Assembly: GCF_040659735.1 (NCBI RefSeq)
Contig: NZ_JBFANZ010000002.1
Span: 208,926 to 272,925 of the forward strand
DNA length: 64,000 nt
Direction of reading: 5' to 3'
DNA from: Micromonospora_I sp040659735
GTDB lineage: Bacteria > Actinomycetota > Actinomycetes > Mycobacteriales > Micromonosporaceae
In this document: piece by piece, positions 1-8,838 of the stretch
Layout of the letters: each line of letters starts with the position of its first letter
How positions within the stretch are numbered: position 1 is the first letter of the stretch
Made by a program: the position numbers and the translations under genes
Notes under the pieces: generated by a model
What the model was told of the DNA's origin: nothing
The model's database searches: none
What the model saw: the letters and a program-made list of their open reading frames with translations, nothing else

Positions 1-2469
1 GCGGCGACGCACTCCTCCGAGACCCTCAACTTCGTGCTGGTGGACTTCAAGGGCGGCGCCACCTTCTCCTCGCTGGACCGGCTGCCGCACACCGCCGCGG
101 TGATCACCAACCTCGCCGACGAGCTACCGCTCGTCGACCGCATGGTGGACGCCATCAACGGTGAGCTGATCCGACGGCAGGAGCTGCTCCGACGCGCGGG
201 CAACTTCGGCAGCTTGCGCGACTACGAAAAGGCACGCGCCGGGGGCGCCGCGCTCGCCCCGCTCCCCTCACTGTTGATCATCTGCGACGAATTCTCCGAA
301 CTGCTCTCCGCGAAACCCGACTTCATCGACCTGTTCGTCCAGATCGGACGGCTGGGACGGTCGCTCGGCGTACACCTGCTGCTCGCGTCGCAGCGGCTCG
401 AAGAGGGACGGCTGCGCGGACTGGACACGCACCTGTCCTACCGGATCGGCCTGCGGACCTTCTCCGCGCTGGAGTCGCGCGCGGTGCTCGGGGTCCCCGA
501 CGCGTACGAGCTGCCGCGCTCCCCCGGCCACGGCTACCTCAAATTCGGCACCGAGCCACTGGTGCGGTTCAAGGCCGCCTACGTCTCCGGCGTCTTCGAC
601 AAGCCGGGCGCCGGCGCGGGCATGGACGGTCGCACCGGAACGGCCCGGGTGCTCAACTACAGCACCCACTACGTGCCGGCGCCCGAGCCGGTCCAGGCCC
701 CGCTGCAACCCGTGGCCGACGAAGCCGCGGGCGGCACCAGCCTGCTCGACATCATGGTGTCGCGACTGGTCGGTCAGGGACCGCCGGCGCACCAGGTGTG
801 GCTACCGCCGCTCTCCCAGGCGCCGGCGCTGGACGAGCTGCTCGGCCCGGTCACCACGGATCCGGTGCGCGGGCTGACCTTCGCCAACCCGGAACTGCAC
901 GGCGCCCTGCAGGTGCCGGTCGCGCTCGTGGACAAGCCGTACGAGCAGCGCCGCGATCTGCTGTGGCTGTCGTTGGAGGGTTCGGCCGGGCACGTCGCCG
1001 TGGTCGGCGGCCCGCAGACCGGCAAGTCCAGCCTGCTCCGCACGCTGGTCTGCGGCCTGGCGCTGACCCACACCCCGACCGAGGTGCAGATCTACTGCCT
1101 GGACTTCGGTGGCGGTTCGCTGGCGGCGCTGCGCGACCTGCCCCACGTCGGCGGGGTCGCCGGCCGGCTCGACACCGCCGCCGTCCGGCGTACGGTCGGC
1201 GAGGTCGCCACCCTGCTCGCCGAGCGGGAGCGACGCTTCGCGGACCTGGGCGTCGACTCGATGTCCGCCTACCGCAAACGTCGCGCGGCCGCGGCGGCCG
1301 GAAACGCGGACAGCGCCGGGCAGGACCCCTTCGGGGACGTCTTCCTCGTCGTGGACGGCTGGCCGACGCTGCGCGGCGAGTACGACGATCTGGAACCACT
1401 GGTCACCGACATCGCCACCCGCGGCCTCTCGTACGGGGTGCACGTCGTCGCCGCGGCTCCACGATGGATGGACTTCCGGCCGGCGATCCGCGACCTCTTC
1501 GGCTCCCGGCTGGAGCTGCGGCTCGGTGACCCGAGCGACTCGATCGTCTCGCGCCGCTCCGCGGCGAACGTTCCCGAGAAGTCCCCGGGACGCGGCATCA
1601 CGGCCGAGAGTCTGCACTTCCTGACCGTACTGCCGGAACTGTCCAGTCTCGACGGCGAGACGCCGGCACTGGTCAAGGCGGTGGCCGCGGCGTGGGCGGG
1701 GGCACCCGCTCCTCGCGTGCGGCTGTTGCCACCGGTGCTGCCGTACTCCGAATTGGACCTTACGCGGACGGCCGGGCTGCGCCTGCCGATCGGCGTCGCC
1801 GAGGCGGACCTGCAGCCGGTCTCGGTCGATTTCGCGACCGAGCCGCATTTCCTGCTGTTCGGCGACGCCGAGTGCGGCAAATCGTCGTTCCTGCGCGCCC
1901 TGGCGACCTCGATCACCACCCGGTTCACTCCGGAGCAGGCCCGGGTGATCCTGGTCGACTACCGGCGCAGTCTGCTCGGGGTGATCGATTCCGAACATCT
2001 CATCGGCTACGGCACGGCGGCGGCCGCGACGACGGAGCTGATCGAGTCCGTGGCCGGCTACATGCAACGCCGGTTGCCGGGCCCCGATGTGACGCCGCAG
2101 CAGTTGCGGGACCGTTCGTGGTGGACGGGGCCGGAGTTGTTCGTCCTGGTCGACGACTACGACCTGGTGGCGACCGGTCCGGCGAACCCGTTGCGCGGGC
2201 TGGAGGAGTACCTGCCGCAGGCCCGCGACATCGGATTGCACCTGGTGGTCACGCGCCGCTCGGGCGGGGCGTCCCGGTCGCTCTACGAGCCGATCATCCA
2301 ACGACTGCGCGAACTTTCGTCTCCCGGCCTGGTGATGTCCGGGGACACGGATGAGGGTGCACTGATCGGTACGGTGCGACCTGCGCCGATGCCGCCGGGA
2401 CGGGGCCGGCTGGTGACCCGGAAGGAAGGAGTGCGCCTCATCCAGTTGGCACATCTACCTCCGAACTGA
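1..2469 (+). CDS. eccC: EccC-type FtsK/SpoIIIE ATPase of a type VII secretion system (5' truncated by window)
   Basis: The frame is open from base 1, so the true start lies upstream; 822 codons are visible. EccC proteins are the membrane-bound motor of ESX/type VII secretion, with three tandem FtsK-like ATPase domains. The window begins inside the first, whose Walker A is off the edge: LVDFKGGATF is followed by a Walker B-like LLIICDEFSELL near 274-309. The second domain has GGPQTGKSS (1006-1032) and VFLVVDGW. The third has GDAECGKSS (1861-1887) and LFVLVDDYD. Its neighbour is a mycosin gene 90 bp downstream, the usual ESX partner, so the rest of the ESX cluster should lie to the left. Which ESX type it is cannot be told from this piece. 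Confidence 0.93.
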   Translation, partial: AATHSSETLNFVLVDFKGGATFSSLDRLPHTAAVITNLADELPLVDRMVDAINGELIRRQELLRRAGNFGSLRDYEKARAGGAALAPLPSLLIICDEFSELLSAKPDFIDLFVQIGRLGRSLGVHLLLASQRLEEGRLRGLDTHLSYRIGLRTFSALESRAVLGVPDAYELPRSPGHGYLKFGTEPLVRFKAAYVSGVFDKPGAGAGMDGRTGTARVLNYSTHYVPAPEPVQAPLQPVADEAAGGTSLLDIMVSRLVGQGPPAHQVWLPPLSQAPALDELLGPVTTDPVRGLTFANPELHGALQVPVALVDKPYEQRRDLLWLSLEGSAGHVAVVGGPQTGKSSLLRTLVCGLALTHTPTEVQIYCLDFGGGSLAALRDLPHVGGVAGRLDTAAVRRTVGEVATLLAERERRFADLGVDSMSAYRKRRAAAAAGNADSAGQDPFGDVFLVVDGWPTLRGEYDDLEPLVTDIATRGLSYGVHVVAAAPRWMDFRPAIRDLFGSRLELRLGDPSDSIVSRRSAANVPEKSPGRGITAESLHFLTVLPELSSLDGETPALVKAVAAAWAGAPAPRVRLLPPVLPYSELDLTRTAGLRLPIGVAEADLQPVSVDFATEPHFLLFGDAECGKSSFLRALATSITTRFTPEQARVILVDYRRSLLGVIDSEHLIGYGTAAAATTELIESVAGYMQRRLPGPDVTPQQLRDRSWWTGPELFVLVDDYDLVATGPANPLRGLEEYLPQARDIGLHLVVTRRSGGASRSLYEPIIQRLRELSSPGLVMSGDTDEGALIGTVRPAPMPPGRGRLVTRKEGVRLIQLAHLPPN

Positions 2470-2473
2470 CCGC

Positions 2474-2492
2474 GCCGCACACGTTGTGCGGC
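2474..2492 (+). terminator. Small hairpin between eccC and mycP
   Basis: An 8-bp inverted repeat (GCCGCACA / TGTGCGGC) with a 3-nt loop lies 5 bp after the eccC stop. It has no T-run, so it may only stabilise or partly terminate the eccC message. A TAnnnT box (TAACCT, 2515-2520) follows and could start a separate mycP transcript. Confidence 0.35.
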
Positions 2493-2559
2493 ACCCGAAA
2501 CCGCCAAATCACGGTAACCTCCGTGCATCGAGTGTCCGCCGGGGTGAAAAGGCCACAGT

Positions 2560-3984
2560 GTGACAAGGCTGCCGCACCGTCACCGGAGCGCCGTCGCGAG
2601 GTTCGTGGGGACGGCGCTGTTAGCCGTGGCCGCGATCGCGGCGCCGCTCGCGGCGCCGACACCTGCCGTCGCGACACCGGCACCCGCGGCCGCCGTTCCG
2701 ATCCGGACCGACTCGGTCCGCGACGAGCAGTGGCAGCTGAGGGAACTCGGGGCGACGGCGGCCTGGCGGCACGCCAAGGGCGACGGTGTGACGGTGGCCG
2801 TCCTCGACTCCGGGGTCGATGCCGGCCACCCGGACCTCGTCGGTCAGGTGTTGCCGGGGACGGATCTTGTGCAGCCGGGCGACGGCCGGTTCGATCCGGT
2901 CGGGCATGGCACGACGGTGGCGGCCCTGATCGCCGGTCGCGGCGACGACAGCCGCGGCGTCGTGGGCCTCGCGTCCGGGGCGAAGATCCTGCCCGTACGG
3001 GTGCTGGACGAGGAGAACCGCTACGACGACGCGTTGGTCGTCGCGAAGGCGGTGCGTTGGGCGGTGGACAACGGCGCCAGCGTGATCAACATGTCCCTCG
3101 GCGGGAGCGGTAACAGCGCCGCGTTGGCGGCCGCACTCGACTACGCGTTCGCCCGGGACGTGGTGGTGATCGCCTGCACCGGCAACTTGACCGCCTCGGC
3201 GCCGTCCGACGTCTGGTACCCCGCGCGGGAGCCGGGCGTGGTGTCGGTGGCCGGCATGGACAAGGAGAGCCAGTCCCTCTGGTCCGGCTCGATCACGGGG
3301 CGGGAGACGGTGCTGACCGCGCCCGCGACGGGGCTGCTCGGTGCCCGTCCCGGCGGCTACTGGCGGATCCAGGGGACGAGCTTCGCCGCGCCGCTGGTCG
3401 CCGCCACGGCCGCCTTGATCCGCTCCCGCTGGCCTGACATGTCCGCCGCCAACGTGATCAGTCGGTTGATCAGCACCGCGCAGGATGTCGGGCCGCCGGG
3501 CCGGGACGACAAGTTCGGCTTCGGCATGGTCGATCCGGTCGCGGCGCTCACCCGCCGGGTGCCCTCGGTCACCCGGAACCCACTCGACGACGAAAGCTCG
3601 CCCGGCGTGGTCGGGTTCGGCCCGGCGCCCACCGTCACGCGGCCAACTCCCGCCGCGGCCGACGCTCTCGGACAGATCGGCAATCGCGCACCACGGCAGA
3701 GCGAGGGTTGGGCGGCGCGCGCAGCGGGCTCCGGGGAGGAAGCAGGGCCGCCGGGCCTTCTCGTGGGCGCCGTTTTCGTCGGCATGTTGATCGCCGGCAC
3801 TCTGCTCACCCGGCAGAGACTGATCAACCGGGCGGAGCTGGCGGACCGGCGCAAGGAGATCACGTTGCAGCGGGTGATGGGCCGCCGGCAGGAGACGGTG
3901 CGGCGTCGGGAGCTGACGTTGCGCCGGGTGATGCGGCGGCAGCGGCAGAACAGCCTGCGACGATCCGGGCCGCCCGCTCCGTAG
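2560..3984 (+). CDS. mycP: Mycosin, membrane-anchored subtilisin-like protease of type VII secretion
   Basis: MycP proteases are subtilases anchored outside the membrane and needed for ESX function. The 474-residue product has an N-terminal signal segment (about 14-40). The catalytic triad is Asp83 (VAVLDSGVD), His116 (GHGTTVAAL) and Ser274 (GTSFAAPLVAA), with the oxyanion Asn likely in CTGNLTAS. A C-terminal membrane helix lies near 398-417. Start GTG 2560 has AAAAGG 5 nt upstream. Unusually, the cytoplasmic end after the helix is about 50 residues, strongly basic, and carries two related copies of a TL(Q/R)RVM-RR motif. It follows eccC directly, which supports the ESX assignment. Confidence 0.93.
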   Translation: MTRLPHRHRSAVARFVGTALLAVAAIAAPLAAPTPAVATPAPAAAVPIRTDSVRDEQWQLRELGATAAWRHAKGDGVTVAVLDSGVDAGHPDLVGQVLPGTDLVQPGDGRFDPVGHGTTVAALIAGRGDDSRGVVGLASGAKILPVRVLDEENRYDDALVVAKAVRWAVDNGASVINMSLGGSGNSAALAAALDYAFARDVVVIACTGNLTASAPSDVWYPAREPGVVSVAGMDKESQSLWSGSITGRETVLTAPATGLLGARPGGYWRIQGTSFAAPLVAATAALIRSRWPDMSAANVISRLISTAQDVGPPGRDDKFGFGMVDPVAALTRRVPSVTRNPLDDESSPGVVGFGPAPTVTRPTPAAADALGQIGNRAPRQSEGWAARAAGSGEEAGPPGLLVGAVFVGMLIAGTLLTRQRLINRAELADRRKEITLQRVMGRRQETVRRRELTLRRVMRRQRQNSLRRSGPPAP

Positions 3985-4097
3985 GCCGTCCGGGCGCGGT
4001 CACCGGCGCGCCGGTGACCGTGACGGGAGCGTCCGGCGCTCGCACCGACCCCACGGGCGCCGGTGACCGTGAACGCGATACGCCCGGCGCGCGCGCC

Positions 4098-5276
4098 CTA
4101 CGCGCAGTCGCCGGTGCCCGTGGGGCGGGTGCGCGCAGCGCCGGCGGTCGCGACCGACGACGCCTCATCGGCGGTGACGGCGAAACCGGTGTTCCGGTCG
4201 TCGGCCGCCGCCGCGAAGATCACGCCGAGCACCTGGCCGTTCGGGGCGACCAGCGGGCCACCGGAGTTGCCGCTGCGCACCAACGCCCTGATCGTGTAGA
4301 CCTCGCGGGTGACGTCGTCGGCGCGATAGATGTCCGGCCCGGTGATCGGGCCGACTTCGCGTACGCGCGCCGACTGGGCGTTGTAGGGACCGTCCAACGG
4401 GAAACCGAGCACGATGGCGTCGGCGCCGGTCGGCGCCTTGCGGGGAACGAAGGGCATCACCGGCGCGTCGAGGCCGGGCACGTAGATCACCGCGAGATCG
4501 CGGGCGGGGTCGTAGATGACGACCCGGCCGTTGTGCCGCTCACCGCGAAGCTCGACGGAGAGGGTCTTCGTGCCGGCCACCACGTGCGCGTTGGTCATCA
4601 CGCGATCGCGCGCGTAGACGAAGCCGGATCCCTCGATGCGGCGGGAGCAACTCGGGGCGGAGCCGAGCACCTTCACCACCGAGCGCTGCGCGTTGACCAC
4701 GACCTGGGAGCCGGCCAGTGCCGGGTCGGGCGGGGCCACCTGGCGGGCCCGGGTGGGCGCGAGATCACCGAAGACGTCGGGGAACCCGTTGGTGTCGACG
4801 GTTTCGCGCAAAGCCTGGGAGAGCGTCTGCGCCTGGTCCGGAAGGACCCGGTTGACCCCGGCGAGGAGCGCGCTGTTGCGCACCGCGCCGGCGAGCCACG
4901 GCAGGGACGAGGAGCCGAGGGGTACGGCAACCAGCCACGCCACCAGGAGCACGGTGAAGAGCGAGACGACCGCCCCGCCGACATCGTCGGCCTTCCGCCC
5001 GGCCCGACTGGTGATCGCGTGGCGCAGGTGCGAGCCGGCCCAGCCGGCGAGGGCCTGGCCGAGTACGGCGAGACCGAAGATGGTGATGAGCGAGACGACC
5101 ACGCGGATCGCGCCGTCGGCGAAGCGTTGCGCGAGCAGCGGACCGAGCTGAAGCCCGATCAGCGCACCGCCGAAGAAGCCCGCGAACGACAGCGCTCCGA
5201 TGACGAAGCCCTGGCGGTAACCACTGATCGCGAACACCAACATGAGCAGGATCAGGACGGCATCGACGGCGGACAC
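4098..5276 (-). CDS. marP: MarP-like membrane serine protease (CvpA domain plus trypsin-like domain)
   Basis: The product is 392 residues. An N-terminal CvpA-like region has four membrane helices (about 5-125). A periplasmic chymotrypsin-fold protease follows, with His231 (TNAHVVAG), Asp260 (ARDLAVIY) and Ser338 (SGNSGGPLV). M. tuberculosis MarP (Rv3671c) keeps cytoplasmic pH in acid and is redox-tuned by a disulfide; Cys210 and Cys391 here sit where such a disulfide would form. It is the last gene of a minus-strand run nth, tlpA-like, NUDIX, marP, the same order as Rv3674c-Rv3671c. Its start lies 102 bp after the NUDIX stop, so it may have its own promoter. Confidence 0.92.
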   Translation of the reverse strand: MSAVDAVLILLMLVFAISGYRQGFVIGALSFAGFFGGALIGLQLGPLLAQRFADGAIRVVVSLITIFGLAVLGQALAGWAGSHLRHAITSRAGRKADDVGGAVVSLFTVLLVAWLVAVPLGSSSLPWLAGAVRNSALLAGVNRVLPDQAQTLSQALRETVDTNGFPDVFGDLAPTRARQVAPPDPALAGSQVVVNAQRSVVKVLGSAPSCSRRIEGSGFVYARDRVMTNAHVVAGTKTLSVELRGERHNGRVVIYDPARDLAVIYVPGLDAPVMPFVPRKAPTGADAIVLGFPLDGPYNAQSARVREVGPITGPDIYRADDVTREVYTIRALVRSGNSGGPLVAPNGQVLGVIFAAAADDRNTGFAVTADEASSVATAGAARTRPTGTGDCA

Positions 5277-5378
5277 CCGTTAAGGGTACGGGTGTCGCAC
5301 GAGCGTTAGTCCCGGCGCGCGGCACGGAGTCGATCAAATCACCGGCGGGGCGGGTTTCGTGGGGTGCGCGGGAGACGG

Positions 5379-6101
5379 TCAGCTGGTCGGGCCGGCCACC
5401 TCGTCGACCTCGTCCGTGCCGGCGGAGGGCGCGGCCGAGGCCCGGGTCGCGGGCAGCTCGGCGACCCGGTCGCGCGGCCACGGGCGCGCCCACCCCGCCA
5501 TGTCGAGCAGGGCCGCCACCACGCCGGCCGTGAAGCCCCAGACGAGCATGCCCCGTACCTGGAACGCCGGGCCGATCCAGCCGCTGGGATGCCGCACCTG
5601 CAGCCGGTTCGCGGGGTCGACAAGCTCGTTCACGGGGAGCCGGGCGACGTGGGCGACCTCGGCGGGCTCCCGCGGATGAACGGGGTGCGGGCTGTGCCAC
5701 CAGGCGAGAACCGGGGTGACCACGAAATCGCTGACCGGGATCCACAGCCGGGGTAGTTGGGCGAGCACGGTGACGCTGGCCGGCTCGAGATCAACCTCTT
5801 CCTGCGCCTCGCGCAGCGCCGTGGCGGCCGGGTCGGCGTCACCCGGGTCGGCGGCGCCGCCGGGGAACGCGGGCTGGCCGGCGTGGTTCCGCAGGGTGGC
5901 CGCCCGCTGCAGCATCAGTACGTCCGGGTCGCCGGGTCGGTCCTCGCCGAGCAGCACCAGGACCGCACTCTCCCGCCCGCCCTCGCTCGGCGTCCGCAGC
6001 CGGGTGAAGTCCGAGGTCCGGGCGGTGCGGACCCGGCTCAGCAGCGGCTCCCACCAATCCGGCAGCTGATCGGTCACCGCATCACCCCGGTCACCGGTCA
6101 C
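5379..6101 (-). CDS. NUDIX hydrolase, CoA pyrophosphatase-like
   Basis: The 240-residue product contains a NUDIX box (GGAADPGD ... REAQEEVDL) that binds Mg2+ and cleaves a nucleoside diphosphate linked to another moiety. The upstream GGAA/AFPGG context resembles CoA pyrophosphatases (NudL type). The start chosen is GTG 6101, which overlaps the TGA of the upstream thioredoxin-like gene as GTGA and implies translational coupling. GTG 6077 (MTDQLPDWW...) is an alternative. A longer frame upstream is a shadow of the neighbouring gene. It is the counterpart of Rv3672c in position. Substrate is inferred only from family. Confidence 0.85.
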   Translation of the reverse strand: MTGDRGDAVTDQLPDWWEPLLSRVRTARTSDFTRLRTPSEGGRESAVLVLLGEDRPGDPDVLMLQRAATLRNHAGQPAFPGGAADPGDADPAATALREAQEEVDLEPASVTVLAQLPRLWIPVSDFVVTPVLAWWHSPHPVHPREPAEVAHVARLPVNELVDPANRLQVRHPSGWIGPAFQVRGMLVWGFTAGVVAALLDMAGWARPWPRDRVAELPATRASAAPSAGTDEVDEVAGPTS

Positions 6102-6727
6102 GCCGTCGCCCCCACGCCGAGGTGCCGTTCGACGAGGGCGCCCAGGGCGGCGTCGTCCAATGGCGTGGACTGGTAGACATGCCGCACGCGGCCGTCCGCG
6201 TCGACGAAGAGCGTCATCGGCAGACCGTTGCGCCCCAGGGCCAGCCGCAGCCGTTCGTCGGGGTCGAAGAGCGTCGGGAAGGTGAGGCCGAGGTCCTCGC
6301 CGGTCGACTGCGCGGCCGCCCGGGTGTCCTTGGTGTCCACGCCCACCACGTGCAGCTTCCCGGCGGTCCGCTGGTGGAGTCGCTCGAACGCGGGCAGTTC
6401 GGCGCGGCACGGCGGGCACCACGAGGCCCAGAGGTTGATCACGATGGGTCCGCGGATCGTGCCGAGCGGGACGCCCCGACCGCCGGTGAAGCACGACAGC
6501 TCGATCTTCGGCAGGGCGTCAGCCCGGGCAGCGTCCGAGGGCCGGGCTGTTCCTGCCGGGGTCGCCCGGGCGGATGGTGTGCTGGCAGGCGCCGCGGTCA
6601 GGCCCGCGCAGTCGACGAACGGCGACGGCGCGCGCGAGGAGGCGGCGTCGCCTGATACGTCGGTCGCGGTGCATCCCGCGGCGAGCAACAGCAGCGGCAG
6701 TAGCAGCGAGGCGGCTCGGCGGATCAC
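6098..6727 (-). CDS. TlpA/ResA-like thioredoxin-fold lipoprotein
   Basis: The 209-residue product starts with a lipoprotein signal (lipobox LAAGC, Cys19). Its extracytoplasmic thioredoxin domain has the redox motif WCPPC (Cys104, Cys107) in the ASWCPPCRAELP context of TlpA/ResA/CcdA-partner proteins. These reduce or shuffle disulfides outside the membrane. Start GTG 6727 overlaps the stop of nth by GTGA, and the gene itself overlaps the NUDIX gene the same way. Being next to marP, whose protease domain has a candidate regulatory disulfide, it is a plausible redox partner; that is inference from position. Confidence 0.88.
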   Translation of the reverse strand: MIRRAASLLLPLLLLAAGCTATDVSGDAASSRAPSPFVDCAGLTAAPASTPSARATPAGTARPSDAARADALPKIELSCFTGGRGVPLGTIRGPIVINLWASWCPPCRAELPAFERLHQRTAGKLHVVGVDTKDTRAAAQSTGEDLGLTFPTLFDPDERLRLALGRNGLPMTLFVDADGRVRHVYQSTPLDDAALGALVERHLGVGATA

Positions 6728-7563
6728 GGAACCTCCGCGACGGCTGCCTTCGCCGGCACCAGGTCAGGGTCGACGCCGGCCTGGATGGCCAGCTCACGGG
6801 CGCGCGGGCCCTTGAGCAGCTTGGCGGCGGGCGCGGCCTCGGTCGGTCCTGTCCCGTACGACGGGCACATCGGCGCGAGCGTGCAGGCGCCGCAGGCGGG
6901 CTTGCGGGCGTGGCAGACGCGCCGGCCGTGGAAGATCACGCGATGCGAGAGCATCGTCCACTCCCGCCGCTCGATCAGCGCGCCAACCGCATGTTCGATC
7001 TTGACCGGATCCGTCTCGGTCGTCCAGGCCCAACGGGCGACGAGCCGCTGGAAGTGGGTGTCGACGGTGATGCCGGGGACGTCGAACGCGTTGCCGAGGA
7101 TGACGTTGGCGGTCTTACGACCGATGCCGGGGAGCTTGACCAGGTCGACCAGGCGGCCGGGCACCTCACCGTCGTGCCGCTCGACCAGCCCCTGACCGAG
7201 CTTGATCAGCGAGTCGGTCTTGTTGCGGAAGAAGCCGGTGGGGCGGATCAGCTCCTCCAGCTCGCTCCGGTCGGCCGCGGCGTAGTCGGCGGCGCTCGGG
7301 TAGCGCACGAACAGCTTCGGGGTGACCTCGTTGACCCGCTTGTCCGTGCACTGCGCGGAGAGGATCGTCGCGACCGCGAGCTGCAGCGGCCCGTCGTGAT
7401 CGAGCTCACAGTGTGCGTCGGGGTGGGTCTCGGCAAGCAGACGGGCCATCCGTCGGGCCCGCCGCTTGCGGCCGAGTGCGGTCTCGGCGGTGCGGGCGGG
7501 GGAAAGCGTCACGTCGGTCAGCCTACGTCCGGCGGTGACCGCCGCGGCCGGCCGGACCGCCAT
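6724..7563 (-). CDS. nth: Endonuclease III, DNA glycosylase/AP lyase
   Basis: Nth removes oxidised pyrimidines and nicks abasic sites in base excision repair. The product (279 residues from ATG 7563) has the helix-hairpin-helix LPGIGRKTANVILG carrying the catalytic Lys. The catalytic Asp is in ITVDTHFQR, and a C-terminal 4Fe-4S ligand set C-x6-C-x2-C-x5-C begins CHARKPACGAC. GTG 7512 is a possible later start (263 codons), giving an N-terminus nearer to other Nth proteins. The gene starts 8 bp after the CapA-like lipoprotein stop and runs into the TlpA-like gene with a GTGA overlap. Confidence 0.95.
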   Translation of the reverse strand: MAVRPAAAVTAGRRLTDVTLSPARTAETALGRKRRARRMARLLAETHPDAHCELDHDGPLQLAVATILSAQCTDKRVNEVTPKLFVRYPSAADYAAADRSELEELIRPTGFFRNKTDSLIKLGQGLVERHDGEVPGRLVDLVKLPGIGRKTANVILGNAFDVPGITVDTHFQRLVARWAWTTETDPVKIEHAVGALIERREWTMLSHRVIFHGRRVCHARKPACGACTLAPMCPSYGTGPTEAAPAAKLLKGPRARELAIQAGVDPDLVPAKAAVAEVP

Positions 7564-7571
7564 CCGAGCGC

Positions 7572-8780
7572 TCAGCTCACGGGCGGCGATATCTTGCCGT
7601 CGTCGTCGAACTGCGCGCCCGTGGTCGGGAAGTCGGAGGCGCCGACGGTGCGGATGAGTTCGAGCCCCCGGTCGTCGGTGTCCATGGTGGGCTTCCCTGC
7701 GCCGTTCATGTAGGTGGAGACGAACTCGCCACCGGCCCAACTGCCATCGGGGGTGAGCGACACCTTCATCACGCCGCCCAGACCGAGCGGGCCCCTGTTG
7801 CTGAGCGTCCCGCCGCCGCCGGCGAAGTTGCCGAGGCTGTAGGCGATGAGCCTGCCCTTGTAGAACTCCATCCCGCGCAACACGTGCGGGCCGTGCCCGA
7901 CCACCAGATCGGCGCCCGCATCGATCACCGCGTGGGAGAACTTGACGGGGTCGCCGCGGTTTTCACCGAGGAACATCTCCGTGCCCGGCTTCACGCGCGT
8001 CTTGTCGGCGCCTTCGGCGCCCATGTGCGCCTGCACGATGACGAGATCGGCCATGGTGGCGGCCCGCTTCACGACGCGCTCGGCGGCGCTGATGTTGACG
8101 AGGCTGTTGTTCCAGGCGTACGCGGAGAAACCGGCGATCGCGACCGTGACGCCCTCGACCTCCACCACCGTGATCTCGTCCGGCGCCCCGGTGTGCTTGA
8201 GCCCCTGGTCCGCGAGGGACTTCTGGGTGTTGCGGTAGCCGGCCGGACCGAAGTCGTTGCCGTGGTTGTTGGCCTGGTTGAGCAGCATGAAGCCGGCGTC
8301 GCGCAGGTGGCCCGCGTAGGCCGGCGGGGCGCGGAACTGGTGGCAGTCGTCGGACTTCTTGGGGCCGCACTTGGAAGTGCCGGTGTCGTCGGTGAGCGGC
8401 TCCTCGAGGTTGCCCATCACGAGATCCGCCGCGAGGGCGGCCTTGACCGCGTCGAAGAAGCCCTGGCCGTCGTTGGCGGGGAGCTTGCCGGGGACATTGC
8501 CCATGACGATGTCGCCGGTGGCCGACATCGAGATGGCCTTCTTCCCGCTCGCCGGCGCGCCCGCGGCCGGCGCGGCCGCCGCCGGAGAGGGGCCCGGTCC
8601 GTCGACCGCCGCCTCCTGCCACAGCGGCGCCCTGCCCGCGGGCTCGCCCCCGCACGCGGTCATCCCGCCGAGAGCGGCGAGCGCGATCACCAGAAGCGCG
8701 CTCAGCGCGCGAACCGGCCGGTGGGCGGGGGTACGCCGGGGTTGGCCGGAACGGGGCGGGTGCGGGGCGGCGTGAGACAT
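7572..8780 (-). CDS. CapA-family (poly-gamma-glutamate synthesis CapA-like) lipoprotein
   Basis: The 402-residue product has a basic N-terminus, a hydrophobic stretch and a likely lipobox (GMTAC, Cys about 43), so it is probably tethered outside the membrane. The rest is a metallophosphatase-like CapA fold: GDIVMGN, NLEEPL, NQANNHGNDFG, VVQAHMG-type segment, GHGPHVLRG and YSLGNFA, which supply the predicted metal ligands. CapA proteins act in polyglutamate capsule synthesis, but no capB/capC is present, so the substrate is unknown. It sits between cbiZ and nth on the same strand, where M. tuberculosis has the small gene Rv3675, so it looks lineage-specific. Confidence 0.85.
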   Translation of the reverse strand: MSHAAPHPPRSGQPRRTPAHRPVRALSALLVIALAALGGMTACGGEPAGRAPLWQEAAVDGPGPSPAAAAPAAGAPASGKKAISMSATGDIVMGNVPGKLPANDGQGFFDAVKAALAADLVMGNLEEPLTDDTGTSKCGPKKSDDCHQFRAPPAYAGHLRDAGFMLLNQANNHGNDFGPAGYRNTQKSLADQGLKHTGAPDEITVVEVEGVTVAIAGFSAYAWNNSLVNISAAERVVKRAATMADLVIVQAHMGAEGADKTRVKPGTEMFLGENRGDPVKFSHAVIDAGADLVVGHGPHVLRGMEFYKGRLIAYSLGNFAGGGGTLSNRGPLGLGGVMKVSLTPDGSWAGGEFVSTYMNGAGKPTMDTDDRGLELIRTVGASDFPTTGAQFDDDGKISPPVS

Positions 8781-8838
8781 CGACGAGACGATACCTGCGG
8801 CCCCGTCCGCGGGGCCATGGCCGTCCGGCCCATCCGGA

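Noticed and set aside
802..2454. Long minus-strand frame over eccC
   Set aside because: Arg/Gln-rich shadow in GC-rich DNA; the plus frame has all the ATPase motifs.
3708..5309. 533-codon plus-strand frame over marP
   Set aside because: The minus frame carries the helices and the catalytic triad; the plus frame is low-complexity.
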